NCBI RefSeq assembly: GCF_001578775.1 | Contig: NZ_KQ969062.1 | Coordinates: 268,653 to 320,890, forward strand | Direction of reading: 5' to 3' | DNA from: Streptococcus cristatus | GTDB lineage: Bacteria > Bacillota > Bacilli > Lactobacillales > Streptococcaceae | DNA length: 52,238 nt | Shown here: positions 18,610 to 28,402 of the stretch, piece after piece | Layout: each line of letters begins with the position of its first letter | Position numbering within the stretch: position 1 is the first letter of the stretch | The notes under the pieces: model-generated | Told to the model about the DNA's origin: nothing | Database searches by the model: none | The model's input: the letters and a program-made list of their open reading frames with translations, nothing else | Position numbers and translations under genes: made by a program

Positions 18610-19626
18610 TTAAGACCACTCATTTTCAGCTTTGAATTCATTGCTCATCATATCATGAATGGCATCTTTGATATCATGGCCGTCATAGATAACCTTGTAA
18701 ATGGCTTGGGTAATTGGCATATAGACACCGAGCTCTTGCGCTAGTTCGTAGGCTGCCTTGGTCGTAGAGATTCCTTCGATAACCATGCCCATATTAGCTT
18801 CAATATCAGCCAGTTTTTCGCCGCGACCCAGTGCATCGCCGGCCCGCCAGTTGCGAGAGTGGATAGAGGTTCCTGTGACGATTAAGTCGCCGACACCAGA
18901 AAGACCGCTGTAAGTCAGAGGGCTGGCACCAAGCTTGACACCAAGCCGGGTAATTTCAGCCAGACCGCGTGTGATGATGGCAGCTTTGGCATTGTCACCA
19001 TAGCCCAGTCCGTGGAGAGCACCAGCTCCAACTGCGATGATATTTTTCAGAGCACCTGCTGTCTCTACGCCGACGACATCGGTATTGGTGTAGAGGCGGA
19101 AATAGTGGTTGCTGAAGAGCTCCTGCACATATTTAGCGGTTTCGAGGTCCTTAGATGCTGCGGTAATCAGGGTAATGTCGCGGACGATGGTTTCCTCAGC
19201 GTGGCTAGGACCTGAAACAACGACAATCTCGCTACGCAAGTCTGTAGGGATTTCTTCTTCCAGAATAGTCGAAATTCGTTTGTGGCTGTTAGGCTCTAAT
19301 CCCTTGGATGCGTGCATGATTTTTACCTTGTGATCCAAGGTTTGCGCAACTTGTTTGGCTACCAGACGGGTCACCTTGGTCGGCACGACAAAAAGCACAG
19401 CATCTACGTTTGCTAGAGCATCTTTCAAGTCGTGATAAGCCTTGATTTCTTCGCTTAGAACCACATCTTTGAAATAGCGTTTGTTTGTATGCTGGTGATT
19501 GATCTCGTCAATCTGCTCTGCAATATTGCCCCAAATCCGGACTTCATGGCCATTATCATTGAGGACTTGCGACAGAGCCGTTCCCCAAGAGCCAGGACCA
19601 ATCACAGCAATTCGTTGTTTATCCAT
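18610..19626 (-). CDS. gpsA: Glycerol-3-phosphate dehydrogenase [NAD(P)+]
   Basis: 338 residues from ATG 19626 (preceded by AAGGAG). It reduces dihydroxyacetone phosphate to sn-glycerol-3-phosphate for phospholipid synthesis. The N-terminal Rossmann motif is [15 protein letters not shown] (GxGxxG variant GPGSWG), with [11 protein letters not shown] and the C-terminal [17 protein letters not shown] and [15 protein letters not shown] longer in-frame extension upstream lacks a ribosome-binding site. An extended -10 (TGGTACAAT, minus strand near 19695) lies upstream. Confidence 0.95.
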   Translation of the reverse strand: MDKQRIAVIGPGSWGTALSQVLNDNGHEVRIWGNIAEQIDEINHQHTNKRYFKDVVLSEEIKAYHDLKDALANVDAVLFVVPTKVTRLVAKQVAQTLDHKVKIMHASKGLEPNSHKRISTILEEEIPTDLRSEIVVVSGPSHAEETIVRDITLITAASKDLETAKYVQELFSNHYFRLYTNTDVVGVETAGALKNIIAVGAGALHGLGYGDNAKAAIITRGLAEITRLGVKLGASPLTYSGLSGVGDLIVTGTSIHSRNWRAGDALGRGEKLADIEANMGMVIEGISTTKAAYELAQELGVYMPITQAIYKVIYDGHDIKDAIHDMMSNEFKAENEWS

Positions 19627-19716
19627 CTTTTCTCCTTGTACGAGACCTACAAAAGGACTCAATCAATTTTAGAGTTATTTATTATATTGTACCATATAAT
19701 AACTGAAATTTCTTAC

Positions 19717-19744
19717 TTGACATTGTTTTTATCTATGATATAGT
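19717..19744 (+). promoter_or_regulatory. patAB promoter
   Basis: TTGACA (19717-19722) and TATAGT (19739-19744), 16 bp apart, 41 bases before patA. The leader is short and shows no hairpin, unlike the attenuator reported upstream of pneumococcal patA. Confidence 0.65.
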
Positions 19745-19784
19745 AAGGAAGCTAAACAAAGTTAAAAATCTACGAGGAGGAATC

Positions 19785-21491
19785 ATGTTCAGAAAAGCTT
19801 TATCAGCCTATAAATTATTTATCTTTCTATCTCTTCTTATGACATCGCTGATGCTAGCTAGCTCGCTGTTGCAACCCCTGTATCTCAAAGATGTTTTGAA
19901 TGCTCTTTTGTCGGGAAATCGGGAAGAAATCTATCGTTTAGGGGCTTGGTTGCTGGGTTTTGGTCTGGTTGGCCTGCTTGCTGGCGGGGCAAATGTGACC
20001 CTGGCAGCCTATATTGCACAAGGTGTGTCGTCAGATTTACGGGAAAAAACCTTTCGGAAAATCCAGACTTTCTCTTATGCCAATATTGAACAGTTCAATG
20101 CGGGGAATCTGGTGGTTCGAATGACCAACGATATCAACCAAGTACAAAATTTGGTCATGATGATGTTCCAGATTTTATTCCGCCTGCCTATTTTATTTTT
20201 AGGTTCCTTTATTTTGGCGGTGGTGACCATTCCTTCCCTGTGGTGGGTCATTGTCCTGATGGTCTTTTTGGTCTTCTTTTTGACAGGAGTGATGATGGGC
20301 TTGATGGGTCCACGCTTTGCCAAATTCCAAGTTCTCTTAGAAAAGATCAATGCGATTGCCAAAGAAAACCTGCGTGGCGTCCGTGTCGTCAAATCTTTCG
20401 TGCAAGAGAGAGAGCAGTATCAGAAATTTACGCAAGTTTCAGATGAACTTTTGGAGCAAAATCTTTTTATTGGTTATGCCTTTTCGATCGTTCAACCGAT
20501 GATGATGATCGTCGGCTACGGGGCTGTTTATCTGACCATGTGGCTCTTGTCTAGCATGATACAGATGGATCCAGGCTTGGTTAGCTCGATTGTCTCTTTC
20601 ATTTCTTATTTGAATCAAATCATGTTTACCATCATCATGGTTGGCTTTCTGGGCAATACTGTTACACGTGCCATGGTGTCAATTCGGCGGATCAAGGAGG
20701 TTTTGGATACGGAGCCAGCGATGACCTTCAAGAATGAAGCTGAAGAAGATTTAGAAGGTAGTCTGGTCTTTGACCACGTGACCTTTACCTATCCGACAGA
20801 TACAGAGCCCATGCTCAAGGATATTAGCTTTGAAGTCAAACCGGGAGAAATGGTTGGTGTTGTTGGGGCAACGGGAGCAGGGAAATCAACTCTGGCCCAG
20901 CTCATTCCACGTCTTTTTGATCCTCAGGAAGGCTCCATCAAAATTGGCGGCAAGGACTTGCGAGACATTAGTGAAGCTTCGCTGAGAAAAAATGTCTCCA
21001 TCGTTCTGCAAAAAGCTATTTTATTTAAGGGGACGATTGCGGACAATCTGCGTCAAGGAAAGCAAAATGCTAGCCTGCCAGAATTAGAACAGGCGGCGCG
21101 CATTGCTCAGGCGAGTGAGTTTATCAATCGCATGGAAGATACTTACAACAGCCAAGTCGAAGAACGGGGAAATAATTTCTCCGGTGGACAAAAGCAAAGA
21201 ATGTCCATCGCGCGTGGTGTTGTCAGAAATCCCAATATCCTTATCCTAGATGACTCAACTTCAGCTCTAGATGCTAAGTCCGAAAAGCTAGTTCAGGAGG
21301 CACTGAACAAGGATTTGAAGGGAACCACAACCATCATCATTGCCCAGAAGATTAGCTCTGTTGTCCATGCGGATAAGATTTTGGTGCTAGATCAAGGGCG
21401 CTTGATTGGCCAAGGTAGACACGCAGACTTGGTTGCTACAAATGATGTCTACCGAGAAATTTATGAGACTCAAAAAGGAAAGGAGGACTAA
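19785..21491 (+). CDS. patA: Heterodimeric multidrug ABC exporter subunit PatA
   Basis: 568 residues: six membrane segments (1-300) and an ATPase domain. It resembles pneumococcal PatA, which with PatB exports fluoroquinolones and dyes. Walker A is VVGATGAGKST and the signature is FSGGQ. The catalytic site is degenerate: Walker B reads ILDDSTSALD (Asp in place of the usual Glu) and the switch histidine is replaced by Gln (IIIAQKIS). This fits the non-catalytic half of an asymmetric heterodimer. GGAGGAA precedes ATG. patB follows after one base. Confidence 0.92.
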   Translation: MFRKALSAYKLFIFLSLLMTSLMLASSLLQPLYLKDVLNALLSGNREEIYRLGAWLLGFGLVGLLAGGANVTLAAYIAQGVSSDLREKTFRKIQTFSYANIEQFNAGNLVVRMTNDINQVQNLVMMMFQILFRLPILFLGSFILAVVTIPSLWWVIVLMVFLVFFLTGVMMGLMGPRFAKFQVLLEKINAIAKENLRGVRVVKSFVQEREQYQKFTQVSDELLEQNLFIGYAFSIVQPMMMIVGYGAVYLTMWLLSSMIQMDPGLVSSIVSFISYLNQIMFTIIMVGFLGNTVTRAMVSIRRIKEVLDTEPAMTFKNEAEEDLEGSLVFDHVTFTYPTDTEPMLKDISFEVKPGEMVGVVGATGAGKSTLAQLIPRLFDPQEGSIKIGGKDLRDISEASLRKNVSIVLQKAILFKGTIADNLRQGKQNASLPELEQAARIAQASEFINRMEDTYNSQVEERGNNFSGGQKQRMSIARGVVRNPNILILDDSTSALDAKSEKLVQEALNKDLKGTTTIIIAQKISSVVHADKILVLDQGRLIGQGRHADLVATNDVYREIYETQKGKED

Positions 21492-21492
21492 G

Positions 21493-23271
21493 ATGAAGAC
21501 AGCAAAATTTTTCTGGCAATATTTCAAGCAGTATAAACTGGCCTTTTTGGTCGTCATGATTATGATTATCATCTCGACGGTTTTACAGGTTCTCTTTCCG
21601 ATTTTTACTGGTCTCGCCATCAGTGAGCTGGTGGAGTTGGGCAGTGCTTTTGCGAGTGGCAAGCTTGCTTCAGGTGATGTTTCAGCCTTTGCCGCTTTTC
21701 AAGGAATCATGTGGAATTTAGCGCTGGCTTTCATCTTCCTTTCGCTATCGAGCTTGATCTACATGCTGCTGATGAGTCGGATCATTTCCTACTCAACCAA
21801 TGAAATGCGCAAGGGGCTCTTTGGAAAATTAGCTCGCTTGACCGTTTCCTTCTTTGACCGTCATCAAGATGGGGATATCTTGTCGCGTTTTACCAGCGAT
21901 TTGGATAATATCTTGCAGGCTTTCAATGAGAGTCTAGTCCAAGTGATGAGCAATATCGCTCTTTACATTGGTCTGATTATCATCATGTTTATGCGGCATG
22001 CGACCTTGGCTTGGGTGACGATTGCCAGTACGCCAGTAGCCATCATTGTCTTGGTGTCTATCATCAAACTTGCTCGCAAGTACACAGACTTGCAGCAAAA
22101 AGAAGTTGGTCAGCTCAATGCCTATATGGACGAGACGATTTCCGGCCAGAAGGCAGTTATTGTGCAGGGAATGCAAGAAGAAGTCATCAACGGCTTTGTC
22201 CAGCAAAATGATAAGGTTCGGTCAGCAACCTTTAAAGGACGCGCTTTTGCTGGTTTGCTCTTCCCTGTCATGAACGGAATGAGTCTGATCAATACGGCTA
22301 TCGTGATTTTTGTGGGCTCAGCCATTATGCTCAATGATCCTAATGTGAAGACCTCAGTAGCCATTGGTCTGATTTCAACCTTTACACAGTTTTCTCAACA
22401 ATACTATCAGCCTATCATTCAGGTTGCGGCAAGCTGGGGAAGCCTGCAGCTGGCTTTCACTGGTGCGGATCGGATTCAGGAAATGTTTGATGCGCCTGAG
22501 GAAGTACGCCCGCAGAATGCTCCAGCCTTTACCGAGCTGAAAGAAGGCGTCGAGATAAAGCATGTGGATTTCTCTTATGTAGAAGGCAAGCCGATTTTGA
22601 AAGATGTTTCCATTTCAGCGCCAAAAGGTAAGATGATTGCCGTTGTAGGGCCAACAGGATCAGGAAAGACGACCATCATGAACCTGATCAATCGTTTTTA
22701 TGATGTGGATAAGGGCAGTATCGAATTTGACGGACGTGATATCCGAGACTATGACTTGGATAGCTTGCGCAGTCATGTGGGTATTGTTTTGCAAGATTCT
22801 GTCTTGTTCAGTGGAACCATTCGAGACAATATCCGATTTGGAGTGCCGGATGCCAGTCAGGAGATGGTTGAAATTGCTGCGCGTGCTACCCATATTCACG
22901 AGTATATTGAAAGCTTGCCTGATAAATACGACACACTCGTAGATGATGATCAAAACATCTTTTCAACAGGTCAAAAGCAATTGATTTCGATCGCTCGAAC
23001 CCTTTTGACGGATCCTCAAGTGCTGATCTTGGATGAGGCCACCTCCAATGTTGATACGGTAACCGAGAGCAAGATCCAGAGTGCGATGGAGGCCATTGTG
23101 GCAGGCCGAACCAGCTTTGTCATCGCTCACCGCTTAAAGACCATATTGAATGCGGACCAGATTATTGTCTTAAAAGACGGGGAAGTCATTGAAAGAGGTA
23201 ATCATCATGAATTGCTGCATCTAGGTGGCTTCTATTCTGAGCTCTACCACAATCAATTTGTATTTGAATAA
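21493..23271 (+). CDS. patB: Heterodimeric multidrug ABC exporter subunit PatB
   Basis: 592 residues from the ATG after AAAGGAGG; the frame extends upstream into patA without a start signal. Six membrane segments (about 17-320) precede the ATPase. Here the catalytic elements are intact (Walker A VVGPTGSGKTT, Walker B LILDEATSNVD, switch IAHRL), but the signature is altered to FSTGQ. Together with PatA, which has a good signature and a poor catalytic site, this gives one functional and one degenerate nucleotide site, the known pattern of such exporters. Confidence 0.93.
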   Translation: MKTAKFFWQYFKQYKLAFLVVMIMIIISTVLQVLFPIFTGLAISELVELGSAFASGKLASGDVSAFAAFQGIMWNLALAFIFLSLSSLIYMLLMSRIISYSTNEMRKGLFGKLARLTVSFFDRHQDGDILSRFTSDLDNILQAFNESLVQVMSNIALYIGLIIIMFMRHATLAWVTIASTPVAIIVLVSIIKLARKYTDLQQKEVGQLNAYMDETISGQKAVIVQGMQEEVINGFVQQNDKVRSATFKGRAFAGLLFPVMNGMSLINTAIVIFVGSAIMLNDPNVKTSVAIGLISTFTQFSQQYYQPIIQVAASWGSLQLAFTGADRIQEMFDAPEEVRPQNAPAFTELKEGVEIKHVDFSYVEGKPILKDVSISAPKGKMIAVVGPTGSGKTTIMNLINRFYDVDKGSIEFDGRDIRDYDLDSLRSHVGIVLQDSVLFSGTIRDNIRFGVPDASQEMVEIAARATHIHEYIESLPDKYDTLVDDDQNIFSTGQKQLISIARTLLTDPQVLILDEATSNVDTVTESKIQSAMEAIVAGRTSFVIAHRLKTILNADQIIVLKDGEVIERGNHHELLHLGGFYSELYHNQFVFE

Positions 23272-23296
23272 ATATATACAGAAACGGAGCTATTTC

Positions 23297-23511
23297 ATGA
23301 GGCTACCTTCGTTTTTTGAAAGGAAGTAATCAGTTTTGTCCTGATCTATCTCTTTCATCGAACCAATCTGCTTCTGTTCATCGTAGGAGTCATCTTAGCT
23401 ATTTTGGGAATTCTTGTCATGCTGGTCTTTGGCTATGGCATCTACAAGGGTAGACTAAATTTGCAAAAGGTTATTGATGATTTTGAAGAGAAACTGAAGT
23501 TAGCTCAATAA
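23297..23511 (+). pseudogene. Small membrane protein, apparently frameshifted
   Basis: ATG 23297 has a good GGAG site and gives MRLPSFFERK before TAA. One frame over, directly behind, is an open stretch VISFVLIYLFHRTNLLLF (from about 23326) continuing through a second hydrophobic segment (VGVILAILGILVMLVFGYG) and ending VIDDFEEKLKLAQ at 23511, with no start codon of its own. Inserting one base near 23328 would join them into a protein of about 70 residues with a membrane hairpin. It lies 25 bp behind patB and before a terminator, so it would be the last gene of the patAB operon. I do not recognise the family. Confidence 0.5.
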
Positions 23512-23532
23512 TATTTCCAATTGATTTCCCCC

Positions 23533-23560
23533 AAAAACTTTGTCATTCGGCAAAGTTTTT
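23533..23560 (+). terminator. patAB operon terminator
   Basis: AAAAACTTTG (23533-23542) and CAAAGTTTTT (23551-23560), a 10-bp stem with T-tail. Confidence 0.8.
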
Positions 23561-23562
23561 TC

Positions 23563-23629
23563 TTGACTATTTCTGACCAAGTGATAAAATAATAACTATA
23601 GATTAGCACTCGATGTCATAGAGTGCTAA
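23563..23629 (+). promoter_or_regulatory. groESL promoter with CIRCE operator
   Basis: The promoter is TTGACT (23563-23568) with TAAAAT (23585-23590), spacer 16. The operator TTAGCACTC-N9-GAGTGCTAA (23603-23629) is a perfect CIRCE element, the binding site of the HrcA repressor that relieves on heat shock. It covers the predicted transcription start. Confidence 0.95.
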
Positions 23630-23652
23630 AATTCAATCTTTGGAGGAAAAAG

Positions 23653-23934
23653 ATGTTAAAACCATTAGGTGACCGTGTGGTCTTAAAAGTAGTAGAAAAA
23701 GAACAGAAAGTTGGTGGCTTTGTCATTGCTGGTGCAGGACAGGACGCGACAAAAGAAGCAAAAGTCATCGCAGTTGGCCAAGGAATCCGTACGTTGAACG
23801 GAGAGCTGGTTGCACCAAGTGTCAAGCCAGGTGATAAGGTTTTAGTTGAAAGTCATGCTGGCATTGAAGTCAAAGATCAAGATGAGAAATTCTTGGTTGT
23901 TGGAGAAGCAAGCATTCTTGCAATTGTGGAGTAA
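23653..23934 (+). CDS. groES: Co-chaperonin GroES
   Basis: 93 residues from ATG 23653, preceded by GGAGG. GroES caps the GroEL barrel. The N-terminus [13 protein letters not shown] and the mobile loop [18 protein letters not shown] (the loop that contacts GroEL) are in place, and the protein ends ILAIVE as usual. An upstream in-frame extension starts within the CIRCE leader and is not used. It is 23 bp before groEL and under CIRCE control. Confidence 0.96.
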   Translation: MLKPLGDRVVLKVVEKEQKVGGFVIAGAGQDATKEAKVIAVGQGIRTLNGELVAPSVKPGDKVLVESHAGIEVKDQDEKFLVVGEASILAIVE

Positions 23935-23942
23935 AAATCTAA

Positions 23943-25580
<1,638 letters not shown>

Positions 25581-25630
25581 GACACATCGAAAAAAGTACA
25601 ACTTTTTTGAAATCAATAAAGTAAAAAAGA

Positions 25631-25664
25631 CTTCAAACTATTGATCCAAAACAATGGTTTGAAG
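25631..25664 (+). terminator. groESL terminator
   Basis: CTTCAAAC-ATTG (25631-25643) pairs with CAAT-GTTTGAAG (25652-25664), one mismatch, followed by CCTTTTC. Confidence 0.7.
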
Positions 25665-25797
25665 CCTTTTCATATTGAAAGTAATCAACAATGTTGAAAT
25701 ATAAATGATTTTTAGAAGATGCTTGGAATGATTTTAAATCTGATTATTTTAAAATGGGGCAAGTAATAACTGTTTAAAACTATAAATCATTAAAAAA

Positions 25798-25830
25798 GTT
25801 TCCAATTTCGTATAGTTGGAAACTTTTTTA
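25798..25830. terminator. Bidirectional terminator before the LacI gene end
   Basis: GTTTCCAA (25798-25805) and TTGGAAAC (25816-25823) with T-runs on both strands. It ends the minus-strand HAD-LacI operon and backs up groESL termination. Confidence 0.8.
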
Positions 25831-25843
25831 TTACTTTTAATGA

Positions 25844-26788
25844 CTAATCGCCTTGAGATAAAAATTCTGAGATCAAAACTTCTTGACTAATTGATTCAGA
25901 TAAAGCTTGTTTAAATGCTAATTTTCCTAATGAATAGGATTTGTGGTCTATCGTCGGGAGTTTCAACAGTTGCCCAACTAATAGACGTTCCTGACCAATA
26001 ATATAGGGACATTTTTTTCCACTTTCTTCATATCCTTTTATGAGCCCAGCAGCAACTTCATCACTTGTAGCTAATACACCATCGATGTGAGCATCTTTTA
26101 TCAATTGATGAGATACATGTAGGCCATCATTAAAATCGTGGATGTTTCCAACTACCATATGTGGGGCCAATTGTTGACCATAAACATCGTGATAAGCTAA
26201 TAATGCGGTTTGATAGGTAGCCGATGATTCATTATCTCTTGAAAATAACAAAACTAAGTGTTCTAAATCTCGTGCTTTCATAGCAGAAAAAGCATCCACA
26301 AATGAAGAGTAGCGGTCAAGGTAAGCGGAGGATAGGAGCTGATATCCCTGCAGTTTTTCACAAACCACTATGCGTCCATATTTTGCATAGGTTTCAATCA
26401 TATCAAGACTAATGGCTCTTGAAGTGAAGATTAAAGCGTCAATAGCTTCCATTTTGAGTTGCTTCAGGTAGGATAGTTCTAATTCTTGGTTGTAATCTGA
26501 AGGCATCATAACAAGCTGATAGTCGGTAGCTTTAGCAGCATCTAGGAGACCATTTATTAATTGTGTAAAATACGGGTGGCGCGTGTGTGGAATGACGACA
26601 CCTATTTTTTGTGTTTTGCCTCGACTGAGATCTCGCGCTAGTTGGTTTGGCATATAATCCAATTCAGTGATAAGATCCATTACTTTTTGTCGTGTCTCAT
26701 CAGAAACATGTGGATGATGATTGATCACACGGGAAACTGTCGATTTAGCAACACCTGCCTTTTTAGCTATATCACTAATACTCGTCAT
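25844..26788 (-). CDS. LacI-family transcriptional repressor
   Basis: 314 residues. The N-terminal helix-turn-helix and hinge are classic: MTSISDIAKKAGVAKSTVSRVIN then LDYMPNQLARDLSRGKT (residues 44-60). The rest is a periplasmic-binding-protein-like sugar sensor (IGVVIPHTRHPYFTQL). It lies 10 bp behind the HAD phosphatase gene in the same operon, and a LacI-type palindrome sits in the operon promoter (27648-27661), so it most likely represses its own operon. The inducer is unknown; it may be a sugar or sugar phosphate handled by its partner. AGGA precedes ATG. Confidence 0.9.
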   Translation of the reverse strand: MTSISDIAKKAGVAKSTVSRVINHHPHVSDETRQKVMDLITELDYMPNQLARDLSRGKTQKIGVVIPHTRHPYFTQLINGLLDAAKATDYQLVMMPSDYNQELELSYLKQLKMEAIDALIFTSRAISLDMIETYAKYGRIVVCEKLQGYQLLSSAYLDRYSSFVDAFSAMKARDLEHLVLLFSRDNESSATYQTALLAYHDVYGQQLAPHMVVGNIHDFNDGLHVSHQLIKDAHIDGVLATSDEVAAGLIKGYEESGKKCPYIIGQERLLVGQLLKLPTIDHKSYSLGKLAFKQALSESISQEVLISEFLSQGD

Positions 26789-26798
26789 TATAAGAGTC

Positions 26799-27608
26799 CT
26801 ACTTTAAATATTTTTGAATCCCATATCCTACGCCATCTTCATCATTAGACTTCGTTATTTTATAGGCTATCGCTTTGATGTCATCAAAGGCATTATCCAT
26901 CACAATAGGGTAACCTACCATTTCAAGCATCGGCAAATCATTATGTCCGTCTCCAAATGCAGCCGTTTCTTCTTTAGCCAACTGCTCTTTTCGAAGGACG
27001 TAAGCAATTCCTTTAGATTTTTTGGCTAAAACATGTGTAATTTCAAGATATGCCTTACCTGAACGTTGAATAGTGATTTCTTGTAAGTCCAAACTTTGAA
27101 GATATTTTTGTAATTCTAGCATATTTGCTTCATCGAAAGTAATCATCATAATCTTAAAAGTATTTATTTGGCCTTCTAAAAACTGATCTTCATTATGAAT
27201 AAACGTTGGTGTTTGTTGAGTTAAACTATGTTCGTATAGGATTCCTTCATCTATTTTATCACAATACCAGTTATTAAGATCGTAATAAGATAAACTAACT
27301 TGAGGGAAATGCAGCCGTATTCCTCTCAGCACCTGCTTTACTGTGCTTTTTTTAATGGTTTGTGAACGAATAGGTAGGACTTGATTATGATCGCCTATTG
27401 TATAAATTAATCCTCCGTTAAACGTAACTTGGGTACCTTTTAATTGAAGGGCCTCTATAGCATCCTTCATTTCCATTGGTGCTCTAGCAGATACTAAAGT
27501 TATGGGAATCCCTGCTTCACGTATTAAGGCAGCATTGTTGTTAGTCACTCGTCCTTCACTATTTAATAATGTACCATCCATGTCACAAAAAATACGTTTG
27601 ATATTCAT
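26799..27608 (-). CDS. Cof-type HAD-IIB sugar phosphatase
   Basis: 269 residues from ATG 27608 (AGAGGT seven bases upstream); a longer in-frame start would fall inside the operator. Motif I is CDMDGTLLNSEG; motif II lies in TLVSARAP; motif IV is AAFGDGHNDLPMLEMVG. The C2B cap lies in the middle. The family dephosphorylates sugar phosphates and other small phosphates. It is the first gene of the operon with the LacI repressor, which suggests a specific sugar phosphate as target. No transporter or PTS gene is adjacent, which is odd for a LacI-controlled unit. Confidence 0.88.
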   Translation of the reverse strand: MNIKRIFCDMDGTLLNSEGRVTNNNAALIREAGIPITLVSARAPMEMKDAIEALQLKGTQVTFNGGLIYTIGDHNQVLPIRSQTIKKSTVKQVLRGIRLHFPQVSLSYYDLNNWYCDKIDEGILYEHSLTQQTPTFIHNEDQFLEGQINTFKIMMITFDEANMLELQKYLQSLDLQEITIQRSGKAYLEITHVLAKKSKGIAYVLRKEQLAKEETAAFGDGHNDLPMLEMVGYPIVMDNAFDDIKAIAYKITKSNDEDGVGYGIQKYLK

Positions 27609-27636
27609 AAAATGTACCTCTCTTTCTTCTGAAACC

Positions 27637-27667
27637 ATTATAAATTCTGGAACGCGTTCCATGTCAA
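27637..27667 (-). promoter_or_regulatory. Promoter and palindromic operator of the HAD-LacI operon
   Basis: On the minus strand TTGACA (27667-27662) and TATAAT (27642-27637) flank TGGAACGCGTTCCA (27648-27661), a perfect 14-bp palindrome with the central CG of LacI-family operators. The operator fills the 19-bp spacer, so bound repressor would block RNA polymerase directly. Confidence 0.8.
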
Positions 27668-27834
27668 GCTTAAAGTTGTAAATTTTTTAAGAAAAATCGT
27701 ATTTGACTTTTCTGCATTCCTTCACGCATTATCCAGAATTACGTAACTTCACCAATAAGACTTGTTGAAAAACGATTATTCTATAGTCACATATTCTGCT
27801 ATAATTACCTTGATGAGAAATAGTTTTCTTGGAC

Positions 27835-27861
27835 AAAAGACCACCTCAAGGGTGGTCTTTT
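27835..27861 (+). terminator. Perfect hairpin terminator
   Basis: AAAAGACCACC (27835-27845) and GGTGGTCTTTT (27851-27861) with a five-base loop. No gene lies directly upstream on the plus strand; it ends a possible transcript of about 50 nt that starts after the extended -10 at 27797. Confidence 0.75.
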
Positions 27862-28023
27862 ATGGTTTGCCAAACGCTAGTCCATGATAAGTGAATTGGA
27901 ACAGATGTTCGACTTGCAGGTTTCATTAGATTAGGGAGAATTTAATCACATCAGAGGAGTCGGGATAGATTACTCATAAAAAATGTGGGGCAAGTGACGG
28001 GGCAAATGCTCATGAGACAAGAG

Positions 28024-28050
28024 AAAAAGCCTTGGAATCCAAGGCTTTTT
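28024..28050 (-). terminator. tRNA-Lys/6S terminator
   Basis: AAAAAGCCTTGG and CCAAGGCTTTTT form a 12-bp stem. On the minus strand it follows the tRNA-Lys 3' end by 15 bases. Confidence 0.8.
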
Positions 28051-28064
28051 AGTCATACTTTCTA

Positions 28065-28137
28065 TGCCCCCTGCAGGGCTCGAACCTGCGACCCATAGAT
28101 TAAGAGTCTACTGCTCTACCAACTGAGCTAAGGAGGC
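28065..28137 (-). tRNA. tRNA-Lys (anticodon CUU)
   Basis: 73 nt. Acceptor GCCTCCT pairs with AGGGGGC (one G-U), discriminator A; D arm GCTC-AGTTGGTA-GAGC; anticodon arm GTAGA-CTCTTAA-TCTAT with anticodon CTT (34-36); T arm GCAGG-TTCGAGC-CCTGC. The 3' CCA is not encoded. It reads AAG codons. Its 5' end lies only four bases behind the end of the 6S RNA. Confidence 0.95.
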
Positions 28138-28141
28138 AAGA

Positions 28142-28333
28142 GAAAAAGCTGTATTGGTGCCGGACCTTCACGATTTGTATTGAACCCGCACAATTAAGCA
28201 GGTGGGCAACTCGCTCTAACTGAAGCTGCTTCCGCGTGACACGGCTTGCACGCTGTTAGAAGTCTTTTGTTTCCCTAATAATACAAAAAATAGTCGGTCA
28301 ACACTTAAGTGTGAAGTCGTACACCACAGCGTT
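28142..28333 (-). ncRNA. ssrS: 6S RNA
   Basis: About 192 nt. The ends form a long rod: GCTGT/ACAGC, GGTGT/GCACC, then GACTTCAC with GTGAAGGTC (one bulge), followed inward by TTTTTGTATT with AATACAAAT, leaving a large internal loop as in 6S RNA, which binds and holds the housekeeping RNA polymerase. A TATAAT -10 box (28345-28340 on the minus strand) fits the 5' end. A position next to rarA is familiar for 6S RNA in Firmicutes. The call rests on fold, length and location; the 3' end may be made by RNase P cutting at the adjacent tRNA. Confidence 0.72.
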
Positions 28334-28402
28334 TCTATAATTATAATACCATAAATTTTGAAAAATTCAAGAGAAAAATGTGATTTTTTGCAAACGATGC
28401 CA

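Larger units (their letters stand above)
27668..28064. other. Gap between the HAD-LacI operon and tRNA-Lys
   Basis: It holds an extended -10 promoter (TGCTATAAT, 27797-27805), a perfect terminator hairpin at 27835-27861 and, from about 27872 to 27980, a degraded coding-like stretch (ISELEQMFDLQVSLD, stop, GEFNHIRGVGIDYS, stop) of unknown origin. Next to it is a short tandem GGGGCAAGTGAC/GGGGCAAATG motif (27989-28011) near the tRNA 3' end, where integrated elements often leave junctions. No intact gene is seen. Confidence 0.4.

Noticed and set aside
27870..28015. Possible prophage or ICE attachment junction next to tRNA-Lys
   Set aside because: A GGGGCAA repeat and a decayed coding-like stretch are suggestive, but no integrase gene and no duplicated tRNA 3' end can be seen.
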